NCBI RefSeq assembly: GCF_900103405.1
Contig: NZ_FNHX01000004.1
Location: forward strand, 248,001 to 312,000
Direction: 5' to 3'
DNA length: 64,000 nucleotides
Source of the DNA: Polaromonas sp. JS666
Lineage (GTDB): Bacteria > Pseudomonadota > Gammaproteobacteria > Burkholderiales > Burkholderiaceae_C
The translations under genes and the position numbers were made by a program. The notes beneath the pieces were generated by a model. It saw nothing but the letters and a program-made list of their open reading frames with translations, was not told the origin of the DNA and ran no database searches. Below, in pieces: positions 50,920 through 60,360 of the stretch (the stretch's first letter is position 1; every line of letters begins with the position of its first letter).

Positions 50920-52503
50920 ATGAAATTCAAGTTCCACCTGCTCTCGGCCAGTGTCCTGTGTGCCTTCGCGGCCACCGGTTTTGTCGCATCCGCACAGACC
51001 CTGAGGGTCGCCAACCAGGGCGACTCGCTGTCCATGGACCCGCACTCGCTCAATGAGTCGCTGCAGCTCAGCGTGACCGGCAACGCCTATGAGGGCCTGG
51101 TCATCCGCAACAAGGACCTGAGCCTGGCCCCCGGCCTGGCCACCTCGTGGAAACAGACCTCGCCGACCGTGTGGCGCTTCGAGCTGCGCAAGGGCGTGCA
51201 GTTCCATGACGGCACGCCGTTCACGGCCGACGACGTGGTCTTCAGCTTCCAGCGCACGCAGGCCGAAGGCTCGGACATGAAGAGCTACACCAATGACTTC
51301 AAGGAAGTGCGCAAGATCAACGACCACGTGGTCGAGATCGAGACCAAGACGCCCTTCCCCATCCTGCCCGACGTGATCTCGCTGGTCTACATGATGAGCA
51401 AGAAGTGGTGCGAGACCAACCAGGCGACCCGGCCGGTGGACCGCCGCAAGGGCATAGAGAACGCGGCCTCCTTCCGCGCCAACGGCACCGGCCCGTACCG
51501 CGTGCGCGAACGCCAGCCCAATGTGCGCACCACCTTTGTCCGCAACGGCAACTACTGGGGCAAGATTGAAGGCAACGTCCAGGAAGTGATTTACACGCCC
51601 ATCGGCAATGACGCGACCCGCGTGGCGGCCCTGCTGTCGGGCGAGGTCGACGTGATGGAACCCGTGCCGGTGCAGGACATAGACCGCGTCAACGGCAACG
51701 CCGGCACCAAGGTGCTGGTCGGTGCCGAGCTGCGCACCATCTTCCTGGGCATGGACCAGAAACGCGACGAGCTGCTGTACTCGAACATCAAGGGCAAGAA
51801 CCCCTTCAAGGACAAGCGCGTGCGCCAGGCCTTCTACCAGGCCATCGACATCGACGGCATCAAGAAAACCGTGATGCGCGGCGCTTCCAGCCCGACGGCG
51901 CTGCTGATTGGCCCCGGCATCAACGGTTTCCAGCAAGAGCAGAACAAACGCCTGCCCTACGACCCGGAAGCCGCGAAAAAGCTGATGGTCGAAGCCGGCT
52001 ACCCGAACGGCTTTGAGGTGTCCATGAACTGCCCGAACGACCGCTATGTGAACGACAGCCGCATCTGCCAGGCGGTGGCCGCCAACCTGTCGCGCATCAA
52101 CGTCAAGATCAACCTGCAGGCCGAGACCAAGGGCACCTACTTCCCCAAAATCCTCCGCCGCGACACCAGCTTTTACATGCTGGGCTGGACGCCGGCCACC
52201 TATGACGCCCACAACGCGCTCAATGCGCTGGTCGCCTGTGTGGACGACAAGGGCGCCGGCCAGTTCAACCTGGGCGCGTATTGCAACCCCAAGGTCGACG
52301 AGCTGACCAAGAAGATCCAGTCGGAAACCGACAAGACCAAGCGCAACGCGCTGATCAAGGAAGCTTTCGACATCCACGGCGCCGATATCGGCCACCTGCC
52401 GCTGCACCAGCAGTCGCTGGCCTGGGGCACGAGCAAGAAGGTCGAGCTGGTCCAGCTGGCCGACAACTTCATGTTCTTCAAGTGGATGACTGTAAAAAAA
52501 TAG
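50920..52503 (+). CDS. dppA: dipeptide/oligopeptide-binding protein
   Basis: 527 aa, SBP family 5. Signal peptide ends F-V-A-S-A-Q; mature part starts T-L-R-V-A-N-Q-G-D-S-L-S-M-D-P-H. Segments K-G-V-Q-F-H-D-G-T-P-F-T-A-D-D-V-V-F-S and P-Y-D-P-E-A-A-K-K-L-M-V-E-A-G-Y-P are family signatures. Binds peptides in the periplasm for the DppBC channel. Strong AAGGAG site. Confidence 0.93.
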   Translation: MKFKFHLLSASVLCAFAATGFVASAQTLRVANQGDSLSMDPHSLNESLQLSVTGNAYEGLVIRNKDLSLAPGLATSWKQTSPTVWRFELRKGVQFHDGTPFTADDVVFSFQRTQAEGSDMKSYTNDFKEVRKINDHVVEIETKTPFPILPDVISLVYMMSKKWCETNQATRPVDRRKGIENAASFRANGTGPYRVRERQPNVRTTFVRNGNYWGKIEGNVQEVIYTPIGNDATRVAALLSGEVDVMEPVPVQDIDRVNGNAGTKVLVGAELRTIFLGMDQKRDELLYSNIKGKNPFKDKRVRQAFYQAIDIDGIKKTVMRGASSPTALLIGPGINGFQQEQNKRLPYDPEAAKKLMVEAGYPNGFEVSMNCPNDRYVNDSRICQAVAANLSRINVKINLQAETKGTYFPKILRRDTSFYMLGWTPATYDAHNALNALVACVDDKGAGQFNLGAYCNPKVDELTKKIQSETDKTKRNALIKEAFDIHGADIGHLPLHQQSLAWGTSKKVELVQLADNFMFFKWMTVKK

Positions 52504-52594
52504 CCCCCTGTTGCCTTCTCGCTTCGCGTAGCGGCCTCTCCCCCTCAGGGGGACAACAGCTGCGGCCCGGCAAAGCCGGTTCCGCGCTGTTGCT
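52504..52594 (+). repeat. palindromic intergenic repeat, copy C
   Basis: CCCCCTGTTGCC, TCGCTTCGCGTAGCGG, a CCCCCT-CA-GGGGG hairpin, then GCGGCCCGGCAAAGCCGG shared exactly with copy B. Inside the dpp operon between binding-protein stop and second permease, the same relative place as copy B in the amino-acid operon. Confidence 0.75.
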
Positions 52595-52648
52595 GGCACA
52601 GGTCTCGCTTTGCTCGACCCTAGTTAATATGGACTGCGCTTTTTATTG

Positions 52649-53566
52649 ATGAAGAAAACCCTTGCGCGCTGGCTTGACAGTGATGTGGGCCATAGCTTTC
52701 GCACCTCGCCGGTGGCGATGGTGGCGGCCGCCATTGCCCTGGTCTGCATTTTTTGCTCGGTGTTCGCCGGCTGGGTGGCGCCGCACGACCCCTTCAACCT
52801 GAGCACGCTGGAGCTCGGCGACGCGCGGCTGCCGCCGGCCTGGTACGCGCAGGGCAGTTCCAAATACCTGCTGGGTACCGACGACCAGGGGCGCGACATC
52901 CTGTCGGCGCTGATGTATGGCGCGCGCATCTCGCTGGTGGTGGGCGTGGCCTCGGTCATCCTGTCCATGCTGGCCGGTGTGTCGCTGGGCCTGATCGCGG
53001 GGTTCAGGGGCGGCTGGGTAGACTCGGCCCTGATGCGGGTCTGCGACGTGATGTCCTCTTTCCCGCCCATTCTGGTCGCGCTGCTGATCGCGGGCGTGGG
53101 CCGCGCGGTGTTTCCCAATGCCAGCCAGCTGCTGGCCATGGGCGTGCTGATCCTGTCGATCTCCATGGGGCAATCGGGCTGGGTTCAGTACGCGCGCACG
53201 GTGCGCGGCTCCACCATGGTGGAGCGCGGCAAGGAATATGTACAGGCCGCCCGCGTCACCGGCGTGGCGCCGCTGCGCATCATGCGCCGCCATGTGCTGC
53301 CCAATGTGATGGGGCCGGTGCTGGTGCTGGCGACCATCCAGGTGGCCACCGCCATCATCACCGAAGCCACGCTGTCCTTCCTGGGCGTGGGCGCGCCGCC
53401 CACCTCGCCCTCGCTGGGCACGCTGATCCGCGTGGGCAACGATTACCTGTTTTCGGGCGAATGGTGGATCACCGTGTTCCCGGGCCTGATGCTGGTGCTG
53501 ATCGCACTGAGCGTGAACCTGCTGGGCGACTGGCTGCGCGACGCCTTGAATCCACGCCTCAGGTAA
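52649..53566 (+). CDS. dppC: dipeptide/oligopeptide ABC permease
   Basis: 305 aa from the ATG at 52649. N-terminal cytoplasmic helix, six membrane segments, L-G-T-D-D-Q-G-R-D-I-L-S near residue 75 and EAA loop Y-V-Q-A-A-R-V-T-G-V-A-P-L-R-I-M-R-R-H-V-L-P-N near 200 are typical of DppC/OppC. Channel partner of DppB. Confidence 0.92.
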   Translation: MKKTLARWLDSDVGHSFRTSPVAMVAAAIALVCIFCSVFAGWVAPHDPFNLSTLELGDARLPPAWYAQGSSKYLLGTDDQGRDILSALMYGARISLVVGVASVILSMLAGVSLGLIAGFRGGWVDSALMRVCDVMSSFPPILVALLIAGVGRAVFPNASQLLAMGVLILSISMGQSGWVQYARTVRGSTMVERGKEYVQAARVTGVAPLRIMRRHVLPNVMGPVLVLATIQVATAIITEATLSFLGVGAPPTSPSLGTLIRVGNDYLFSGEWWITVFPGLMLVLIALSVNLLGDWLRDALNPRLR

Positions 53567-53581
53567 GGGACGAGTTAGAAA

Positions 53582-54559
53582 ATGAGTCTTCTGCAAATCA
53601 AGAACCTGGTGGTCGAGTTCCCCGGCCGGCGCGGCACGCTGCGCGCGCTGGACGACATTTCCTTTGACATCGCGCCCGGTGAAATTCTCGGCGTGGTGGG
53701 CGAATCGGGCGCGGGCAAGTCGCTGACCGGCTCCGCCATCATCGGCCTGCTGGAGCCGCCCGGGCGCGTGGCCGGTGGCCAGATCCTGCTCGAAGGCGAG
53801 CGCATCGACAACCTGCCCCATGAGCGCATGCGCCATATCCGCGGGCGCAAGATAGGCGCGATCTTCCAGGACCCGCTGACCTCGCTGAACCCGCTTTACA
53901 CCATAGGCCGGCAGTTGGTGGAAACCATACAGGCCCACCTGCCGGTGACGGCGCAGGAGGCCCGCCTGCGCGCCATTGAGCTGCTCAGCGACACCGGCAT
54001 ACCGGCGGCCGCGCAGCGCATAGACCACTACCCGCACCAGTTCTCGGGCGGCATGCGCCAACGCGTGGTGATCGCCCTGGCCCTGGCGGCCGAGCCCAAG
54101 CTGATCGTGGCCGACGAGCCGACGACCGCGCTCGACGTGTCCATCCAGGCGCAGATCATCACCCTGCTCAAGAATATCTGCAAACAGCGCGGCGCCGCCG
54201 TGATGCTGATCACCCACGACATGGGCGTGATCGCCGAAACCTGCGACCGCGTGGCCGTGATGTATGCCGGGCGCATCGCCGAAATCGGCCCGGTGCACCA
54301 GGTGATCAACCACCCCTCGCACCCCTATACCGCCGGCCTGATGGCGGCGATTCCCGACATCACGGTGGAACGCGAGCGCCTCTACCAGATCGACGGCGCC
54401 ATGCCGCGCCTGAACGCCATCCCGCAGGGCTGCGCCTTCAACCCGCGCTGCCCCAAGGCTTTTGACCGCTGCCGCCAGGACAGGCCGGACCTGCTACCGG
54501 CCGGCGCCACACGCGCCGCCTGCTGGCTGCATGCAGCGCATGCGGGGGTGGCGGCATGA
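53582..54559 (+). CDS. dppD: peptide ABC transporter ATPase
   Basis: 325 aa. Walker A G-E-S-G-A-G-K-S, signature F-S-G-G-M-R-Q-R, Walker [12 protein letters not shown], switch His in I-T-H-D-M. C-terminal oligopeptide domain with [15 protein letters not shown], whose Cys may hold an iron-sulfur cluster. Stop overlaps dppF start (ATGA). Confidence 0.94.
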   Translation: MSLLQIKNLVVEFPGRRGTLRALDDISFDIAPGEILGVVGESGAGKSLTGSAIIGLLEPPGRVAGGQILLEGERIDNLPHERMRHIRGRKIGAIFQDPLTSLNPLYTIGRQLVETIQAHLPVTAQEARLRAIELLSDTGIPAAAQRIDHYPHQFSGGMRQRVVIALALAAEPKLIVADEPTTALDVSIQAQIITLLKNICKQRGAAVMLITHDMGVIAETCDRVAVMYAGRIAEIGPVHQVINHPSHPYTAGLMAAIPDITVERERLYQIDGAMPRLNAIPQGCAFNPRCPKAFDRCRQDRPDLLPAGATRAACWLHAAHAGVAA

Positions 54560-55572
54560 GCGAAATTTTGAAGGGCGTGGAAGCTCCCCTGGTTCAGGCG
54601 CATGACCTGGCCAAGACCTTTGACGTGTCGCCCCCTTGGCTCAACCGCGTGCTGGAGCGCAAGCCCCGGCTGCTGCTCAAAGCCGTCGACGGCGTGAGTT
54701 TCGAAATCGAAAAAGGCAAGACGCTGGCGCTGGTCGGCGAATCGGGTTGCGGCAAAAGCACCGTGGCACGCCTGCTGGTGGGCCTGTATGAGCCCACGCG
54801 TGGCGGCCTGAATTTCGACGGCCAGGACGCGCATGCGGTGTTCAAGACGCCGGCCGGCCGGCAACTGCGCAGCCGCATCCAGATGATTTTCCAGGATCCC
54901 TACGCCAGCCTGAACCCGCGCTGGACAATTGAGGACATCATTGCCGAGCCGCTGCGTGAGCACGGCATCCTGGAGGGCGGCCCCGCGCTCAAGGAACGCG
55001 TGGGCGAACTGCTCAAGTCGGTGGGCCTGTCGCCGCTGGACATGACCAAGTACCCGCACCAGTTCTCTGGTGGGCAGCGCCAGCGCATTTCCATCGCGCG
55101 CGCCCTGGCCACCGAGCCCGAATTCCTGGTCTGCGACGAGCCCACCTCGGCGCTCGACGTGAGCGTGCAGGCGCAGGTGCTCAACATCATGAAGGACCTG
55201 CAGCGCACGCGGGGCCTGACCTACCTCTTCATCTCGCACAACCTGGCGGTGGTGCGCCATGTCAGCGACCAGGTCGGCGTGATGTACCTGGGGCGCCTGG
55301 TGGAGCTGGCCGACAAGCACAGCCTGTTCGACAGGCCGCGCCACCCCTACACCCGCATGCTGCTGGACGCCATCCCCAAGATGCACGATACCGGCCGCGC
55401 ACGCACGCCGGTCTCGGGCGAGGTGCCCAATCCGCTGAATCCGCCGCACGGCTGCACCTTCCACCCACGCTGCCCGCATGCCAATGCCCGTTGCCAGAGC
55501 GAAAGGCCGCAATTCCTGCAGCTTGAAGGCGTGCGCGTGGCCTGCCATGCGGTTGAAGAGGGCAGGATTTAG
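54556..55572 (+). CDS. dppF: peptide ABC transporter ATPase
   Basis: 338 aa. Walker [10 protein letters not shown], signature F-S-G-G-Q-R-Q-R, Walker [12 protein letters not shown], switch His in I-S-H-N-L. C-terminal [15 protein letters not shown] matches the oligopeptide extension. Forms the ATPase heterodimer with DppD. The downstream hydrolase gene starts 78 bases later on the same strand. Confidence 0.94.
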   Translation: MSEILKGVEAPLVQAHDLAKTFDVSPPWLNRVLERKPRLLLKAVDGVSFEIEKGKTLALVGESGCGKSTVARLLVGLYEPTRGGLNFDGQDAHAVFKTPAGRQLRSRIQMIFQDPYASLNPRWTIEDIIAEPLREHGILEGGPALKERVGELLKSVGLSPLDMTKYPHQFSGGQRQRISIARALATEPEFLVCDEPTSALDVSVQAQVLNIMKDLQRTRGLTYLFISHNLAVVRHVSDQVGVMYLGRLVELADKHSLFDRPRHPYTRMLLDAIPKMHDTGRARTPVSGEVPNPLNPPHGCTFHPRCPHANARCQSERPQFLQLEGVRVACHAVEEGRI

Positions 55573-55650
55573 GGAACAAATACCGGGAACCCGGCACTGC
55601 CATGCAAAGCGCAGCCGGCTTGGTTACCATGTACTTTTAGGGGCATCGCC

Positions 55651-56859
55651 ATGAAAATCATTGACTCCATCCTGGCCGGGGCGGCCGACATCGCGGCCGT
55701 GCGCCGCGACATCCACGCCCACCCTGAACTGTGTTTCCAGGAAGTGCGCACCGCCGATGTGGTCGCGCAAAAACTTCAATCCTGGGGCATTCCCATCCAC
55801 CGCGGCATGGGCACCACCGGCGTGGTGGGCATCGTGCATGGGCGCGACGGCGGCGCCTGCGGCCGCGGCGTGGGCCTGCGCGCCGACATGGACGCCCTGC
55901 CCATGCAGGAATTCAACACCTTCGCCCATGCCAGCACGCAGCCGGGCAAGATGCACGCCTGCGGCCATGACGGCCATACCGCCATGCTGCTGGCCGCGGC
56001 GCGCCACTTCTCGCAGAACCGGGACTTTGACGGCACCGTCTACCTGATCTTCCAGCCGGCCGAAGAAGGCGGCGGCGGCGCGCGCGAGATGATCAAGGAC
56101 GGCCTCTTCGAGAAATTCCCGATGGAAGCCGTCTTCGGCATGCACAACTGGCCCGGCGCCCCGGTGGGCACTTTTGCGGTCAGCGCGGGACCGGTGATGG
56201 CATCGAGCAATGAATTCAAGATCACCATACGCGGCAAGGGCAGCCATGCCGCCATGCCGCACAACGGCATAGACCCGGTGCCGGTGGCCTGCCAAATGGT
56301 GCAGGGCTTTCAGAACATCATCAGCCGCAACAAAAAACCCGTGGACGCGGGCGTCATCTCGGTGACCATGATCCACGCCGGCGAGGCCACCAACGTGGTG
56401 CCCGACTTCTGCGAGCTGCAGGGCACGGTGCGCACCTTCAGCATTGAAGTGCTGGACCTGATTGAAAAACGCATGAAGGAAGTGGCCGAACACACCTGTG
56501 CCGCTTTCGAGGCGCGCTGCGAGTTCAAATTCCATCGCAACTACCCGCCCACCGTGAACAGCGCCGCCGAGGCCGATTTCGCGCGCCGCGTCATGAACGA
56601 CATCGTGGGGCCGGCCAACGTGCTGGCGCAGGAGCCCACCATGGGCGCCGAAGACTTCGCTTACATGCTGCAAGCCAAGCCCGGCGCTTACTGCTTCATC
56701 TCCAACGGCGACGGCGCGCACCGCGACATGGGCCACGGCGAGGGCCCCTGCACGCTGCACAACCCGAGCTACGACTTCAACGACGACCTCATTCCCCTGG
56801 GCGGTACCTACTGGGTCCAGCTGGCCACACGCTGGCTGGGCACGGCCTCCGGGGCCTGA
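55651..56859 (+). CDS. M20 amidohydrolase (hippurate hydrolase type)
   Basis: 402 aa. Metal-site residues Cys104 and His106 (H-A-C-G-H-D-G-H), Glu138-Glu139 (P-A-E-E-G), His165 (M-H-N-W-P-G). Dimerisation domain in the middle (about 185-300) with G-K-G-S-H-A-A-M-P. Hydrolyses N-acyl amino acids or hippurate-like amides to acid plus amino acid. Placed behind the peptide transporter, it may process the imported compound. No signal peptide, so cytoplasmic. Confidence 0.92.
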   Translation: MKIIDSILAGAADIAAVRRDIHAHPELCFQEVRTADVVAQKLQSWGIPIHRGMGTTGVVGIVHGRDGGACGRGVGLRADMDALPMQEFNTFAHASTQPGKMHACGHDGHTAMLLAAARHFSQNRDFDGTVYLIFQPAEEGGGGAREMIKDGLFEKFPMEAVFGMHNWPGAPVGTFAVSAGPVMASSNEFKITIRGKGSHAAMPHNGIDPVPVACQMVQGFQNIISRNKKPVDAGVISVTMIHAGEATNVVPDFCELQGTVRTFSIEVLDLIEKRMKEVAEHTCAAFEARCEFKFHRNYPPTVNSAAEADFARRVMNDIVGPANVLAQEPTMGAEDFAYMLQAKPGAYCFISNGDGAHRDMGHGEGPCTLHNPSYDFNDDLIPLGGTYWVQLATRWLGTASGA

Positions 56860-56882
56860 ATCCTGACCACGCCAACATCACC

Positions 56883-57980
56883 ATGAATCCACACGCGGCT
56901 TTTTCGGCCAGCTACTCGGCTGCGCGCGCCAAATTCCTTGAGGCGGCCGCTGCCGCCGGCATGGCGCTTCGCGCCTACGAACACCCGCTCAAGGGCCGCG
57001 ACGGCGAAACCCTGGCCATGGACGTGGCCCTGGACGGCTCGCCCGACGCCGAGCACCTCTTCATCGTCAGCAGCGCCTGCCACGGCGTCGAAGGCTATTG
57101 CGGCTCGGGCGTGCAGGTGTTTGCCGCGCGCGATGCCGAGTGGCGCGCCAAGGCCCGCGCCGGCGGCGTCGCAGTGCTCTACATCCATGCACTCAATCCC
57201 CACGGCTTCTCATACACGCGGCGCACCACCCACGAAAACGTGGACCTGAACCGTAACTTCCACGACTTCAGCCAGCCCCTGCCCGTCAACGAGGCTTACC
57301 GTGAGGTCCACGACCTGCTGCTGCCCGCCCAGTGGCCCCCCACGGACGACAACCAGACGGCCATCGCGGCCTACATCGACACCCACGGCGTCACGCGCTA
57401 CCAGGCGGCGGTGTCGCAGGGGCAGCATGAATACGCCGACGGCATGTTCTTCGGCGGCACCGCGCCGAGCTGGAGCAACCAGACCCTGCGCGAGGTGCTG
57501 CGCACCTTCGGGCAGCGGGCCCGCCGCATCGCCTGGATGGACCTGCACACGGGCCTGGGGCCCAGCGGCCTGGGCGAGCGCATTTTTGCCTGCGACGACG
57601 ATGCCGAGGCCCTGGCCCGCGCGCGCGCCTGGTGGGACGGCGGTGGTGCCACGCCCGTGACCTCCTTCCACGACGGCTCCTCGACCTCGGCCAAACTCAC
57701 GGGCCTGATGTGGAGTGCCGTGTACGACGAATGCCCGCAGGCCGAATACACCGGCATGGCCATGGAATACGGAACCCTGCCCATCCTCGACATGATCGCC
57801 GCCCTGCGCGCCGACCACTGGCTGCATAAACACCCCGAAACGCCGCCCGAGGTGCAAGCGGCGATCAAGCGCCAGATGATGAACGCCTTTTATGTCGATA
57901 CCGACGAATGGCGCACCCAGATCGTCGCGCAAGCGCGCCAGGCCATGTTCCAGACGGTGGACGGGCTGGGCTCGGCCTGA
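56883..57980 (+). CDS. DUF2817 / M14-like zinc peptidase
   Basis: 365 aa. Zinc ligands His67 and Glu70 (C-H-G-V-E-G) and His222 (D-L-H-T-G-L-G); substrate arginine Arg124 in E-N-V-D-L-N-R-N-F; catalytic Glu in M-A-M-E-Y-G-T. Complete M14-like site. 23 bases after the M20 gene, so probably the last gene of the peptide-import operon, acting on imported peptides or acyl-amino acids in the cytoplasm. Confidence 0.88.
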   Translation: MNPHAAFSASYSAARAKFLEAAAAAGMALRAYEHPLKGRDGETLAMDVALDGSPDAEHLFIVSSACHGVEGYCGSGVQVFAARDAEWRAKARAGGVAVLYIHALNPHGFSYTRRTTHENVDLNRNFHDFSQPLPVNEAYREVHDLLLPAQWPPTDDNQTAIAAYIDTHGVTRYQAAVSQGQHEYADGMFFGGTAPSWSNQTLREVLRTFGQRARRIAWMDLHTGLGPSGLGERIFACDDDAEALARARAWWDGGGATPVTSFHDGSSTSAKLTGLMWSAVYDECPQAEYTGMAMEYGTLPILDMIAALRADHWLHKHPETPPEVQAAIKRQMMNAFYVDTDEWRTQIVAQARQAMFQTVDGLGSA

Positions 57981-58051
57981 AGGCCACATAATGAGGCGTG
58001 GCGGCCCCGACCCGGGCGGCCGTCTTTCCACCCGAGCACGAAAGCCGCGCC

Positions 58052-59815
58052 ATGCCGTCTGACGCCGACCTGCAACGCCAGCTCAAGCAGCTGCAAGAGC
58101 AATACCAGGCGCTGCTGGCCGACTACCGGGACCTGCAGCTTGAAAAGCAGAAGCAGGAAACCTCGGCCACTCTGTGGCTGGAGCAACGCACCCGCGAACT
58201 GCAGGCCGAGGCACGGGAGCAGAAAAAGGCCGAAACCCTGCAGCGGGTGTTTTACCGCATCGCCGAACGGGCGGCGGCGGACCTCTCCTTCTACGATTTC
58301 CTGCAGTCGGTGCACGGCCTGCTGGGCGAGCTGCTGTACGCGAAGAACTGCTACGTGTGCCTTTACGATGCGCAAAAGCAGCGCAAGGATTTCCCCTACT
58401 ACGTGGACGAGCGCGACGGCGACACCCTGCAGCGCAGCAACGTACCCTACCGGCGCGGCCTGACCGAGTTCGTGCTGAGCACCGGCCGGCCGCAGATCAT
58501 CGACGCCGCGCGGCTCAAGCTGCTGGAAGCCGGCGGCCAGGTGACCGAAGGCAGCGGCGACATGACCTTCAGTTCCTGGCTGGGCGTGCCCATGCACATA
58601 CGCGGCGCCATAGGCGGCGTGCTGGCGGTGCAGGGCTATGAACCGGGCGTGGCCTACAGCGACACGGACGCCGACATCCTTTCCTTTGTCGCCAACCACG
58701 TGAGCAGCGCGATCGAGCGCTACCAGGCGCTGGACGAGCTGCGCAAATCGGAAGAACGCTACCGCACGGTGATTGAAAACGTCGGTGTCGGCGTGGTGGT
58801 GGTGCAGGACGACCGCATGGTGTTCGTCAACCCCAGCCTGGAGCGCATCGTGGGTCATCCGCGCGAATACCTGCTGTCCCAGCCTTACACGGCGACGGTC
58901 CATCCCGAGGACTTGCCGGTGATGCGCGAGCGTCATGAACGGCGCCTGCGCGGCGACGAGGTGGACTCGATGTACGGCTTTCGCGTCATCACCCAGTCCG
59001 GCGAGGTGCGCTCGCTGGAGCTTTCCGCCGTGAAGATCGAGTGGGGCAAGCGCGAGGCGACGCTGATCTTCGTGGTGGATGCCACGGCCCGCCTGCAGGC
59101 CGAACTCACGCAGCGCCAGACCCTGCAGCGGCAGACCGAGCTCAACGACATGAAGTCGCGCTTCATCTCGGTGGCCTCGCACGAATTCCGCACGCCGCTG
59201 GCCTTCATCCTGTCGTCGGCGGAGCTGCTCAAGCACTACGGCGACCGCCTGCCCGAACCCGAAAAAGCCGATGTCATCGCCACCATAGAAACCGGTGTGC
59301 GGCGCATGACCCAGATGCTGGACCGTGTATTGCTGCTGGGCAAGGTGGAGGCGCAGATGCTGGAGTTCCAACCGGCGCAGGTCAATCTCCAGGTACTTTG
59401 CCAGGACCTGGTCGAGGACGCCCGCATCCAGCACTCGGAGGCAGGCTGCGAACTGGCCCTGGAATTCGAGGCCTGGCCGGCAACCGGGCTTTTTGATGAA
59501 AAGCTGCTGCGCCATATTTTCGGCAACCTGCTCTCCAACGCCATCAAATACTCGCAGCAAGGCGGGAAAATCCTGTTTCGGGTCTCCTCGTCGGAGGGAC
59601 GGGTGGCTTTCGAGGTGTCGGACCAGGGCATAGGCATTCCGGCCGAAGAGCTTCCCCACCTGTTCGAGTGGTTCCACCGCGCCAGCAATGTCGGCGAGAT
59701 CCAGGGCACGGGCCTGGGGTTGGCCATCGTGAAAAACTCCGTCGACCTGCATGGCGGCCGCATCGAGGTCGCCAGCGTGGTGGGCCAGGGCACGCGCTTT
59801 ACCGTCACGATTTAA
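58052..59815 (+). CDS. soluble GAF-PAS hybrid sensor histidine kinase
   Basis: 587 aa from the ATG at 58052; the GTG at 57998 would add 18 residues. An N-terminal coiled coil (about 5-65) leads to a GAF domain (about 70-210), a PAS domain (about 222-340) and a HisKA domain with phosphoacceptor His367 (S-H-E-F-R-T-P-L). The HATPase domain has N-L-L-S-N-A-I-K-Y-S, D-Q-G-I-G-I-P and G-T-G-L-G-L-A-I. No membrane segment, so it senses an internal cue. Partner response regulator lies 161 bases downstream. Confidence 0.93.
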   Translation: MPSDADLQRQLKQLQEQYQALLADYRDLQLEKQKQETSATLWLEQRTRELQAEAREQKKAETLQRVFYRIAERAAADLSFYDFLQSVHGLLGELLYAKNCYVCLYDAQKQRKDFPYYVDERDGDTLQRSNVPYRRGLTEFVLSTGRPQIIDAARLKLLEAGGQVTEGSGDMTFSSWLGVPMHIRGAIGGVLAVQGYEPGVAYSDTDADILSFVANHVSSAIERYQALDELRKSEERYRTVIENVGVGVVVVQDDRMVFVNPSLERIVGHPREYLLSQPYTATVHPEDLPVMRERHERRLRGDEVDSMYGFRVITQSGEVRSLELSAVKIEWGKREATLIFVVDATARLQAELTQRQTLQRQTELNDMKSRFISVASHEFRTPLAFILSSAELLKHYGDRLPEPEKADVIATIETGVRRMTQMLDRVLLLGKVEAQMLEFQPAQVNLQVLCQDLVEDARIQHSEAGCELALEFEAWPATGLFDEKLLRHIFGNLLSNAIKYSQQGGKILFRVSSSEGRVAFEVSDQGIGIPAEELPHLFEWFHRASNVGEIQGTGLGLAIVKNSVDLHGGRIEVASVVGQGTRFTVTI

Positions 59816-59823
59816 GGCGGCGA

Positions 59824-59862
59824 AACCGGCCCCGAATCGGCCCAAAATCGGCCCAAAACCGG
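59824..59862. repeat. 11-bp tandem repeat in kinase-regulator spacer
   Basis: AACCGGCCCCG, AATCGGCCCAA, AATCGGCCCAA and a partial AACCGG follow with an exact 11-bp period (one helical turn), 9-50 bases after the kinase stop. Confidence 0.7.
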
Positions 59863-59976
59863 GGCAAGGCTATAAGATGGGCATCAAGCCAGGCCAGCGG
59901 AGCAGCCCGTGGCTTGGCGGCTCAGGGAAATCCGCCCCTCAACAATGACAGCCGGGGCCCTCGCTACGAAAGAACC

Positions 59977-60342
59977 ATGGCGCGCATTCTGGTGATTGAA
60001 GATGAGTCCCATATCCGGGACAACCTGCTGCGCTTCGTCCGGCTCGAGGGCCACGAAGGCCTGGGAGCGTCGGACGGCGGCGCCGGCCTGCAGCTGGCCC
60101 GCGAGCAGCGGCCGGACCTGATTTTCTGCGACGTGATGATGCCGCAGATGAGCGGCATTGAAGTGCTGGCCGCGCTGCAGGCGGAACCCGCGCTCAGGCA
60201 AGTGCCTCTGGTGTTCCTGTCGGCCAGTGCCGAGTCGGAGCGGCTCGAGGAAGCCCTGCGCCTGGGCGCCAGCGCCTATGTGACCAAACCCTTTAATTTC
60301 GCCCAGCTGCAGGCGGTGCTCAAGCAATACCTGCCCAAGTAG
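59977..60342 (+). CDS. single-domain response regulator (CheY-like)
   Basis: 121 aa receiver domain only. Acidic pocket E-D-E (8-10), phosphoacceptor Asp52 in F-C-D-V-M-M-P, Ser82 and Lys104 (T-K-P-F-N-F). No DNA-binding or output domain, so it must act through protein contact or phosphorelay. The ATG at 59977 has an AAGAACC-type weak site; upstream extension is the kinase shadow. Cognate to the histidine kinase before it. Confidence 0.93.
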   Translation: MARILVIEDESHIRDNLLRFVRLEGHEGLGASDGGAGLQLAREQRPDLIFCDVMMPQMSGIEVLAALQAEPALRQVPLVFLSASAESERLEEALRLGASAYVTKPFNFAQLQAVLKQYLPK

Positions 60343-60360
60343 CCGGCTGCGGCCGGAAGG

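Noticed and set aside
52592..52608. Second sigma-54 promoter before dppC
   Set aside because: TGGCAC and GG-N10-GC fit, but the -12 half is poor (TCGCT) and it lies in the tail of a dispersed repeat inside an operon.
57890..59845. 651-codon minus-strand frame opposite the kinase
   Set aside because: Shadow frame, no ribosome-binding site, unnatural composition; the plus strand encodes a full histidine kinase.
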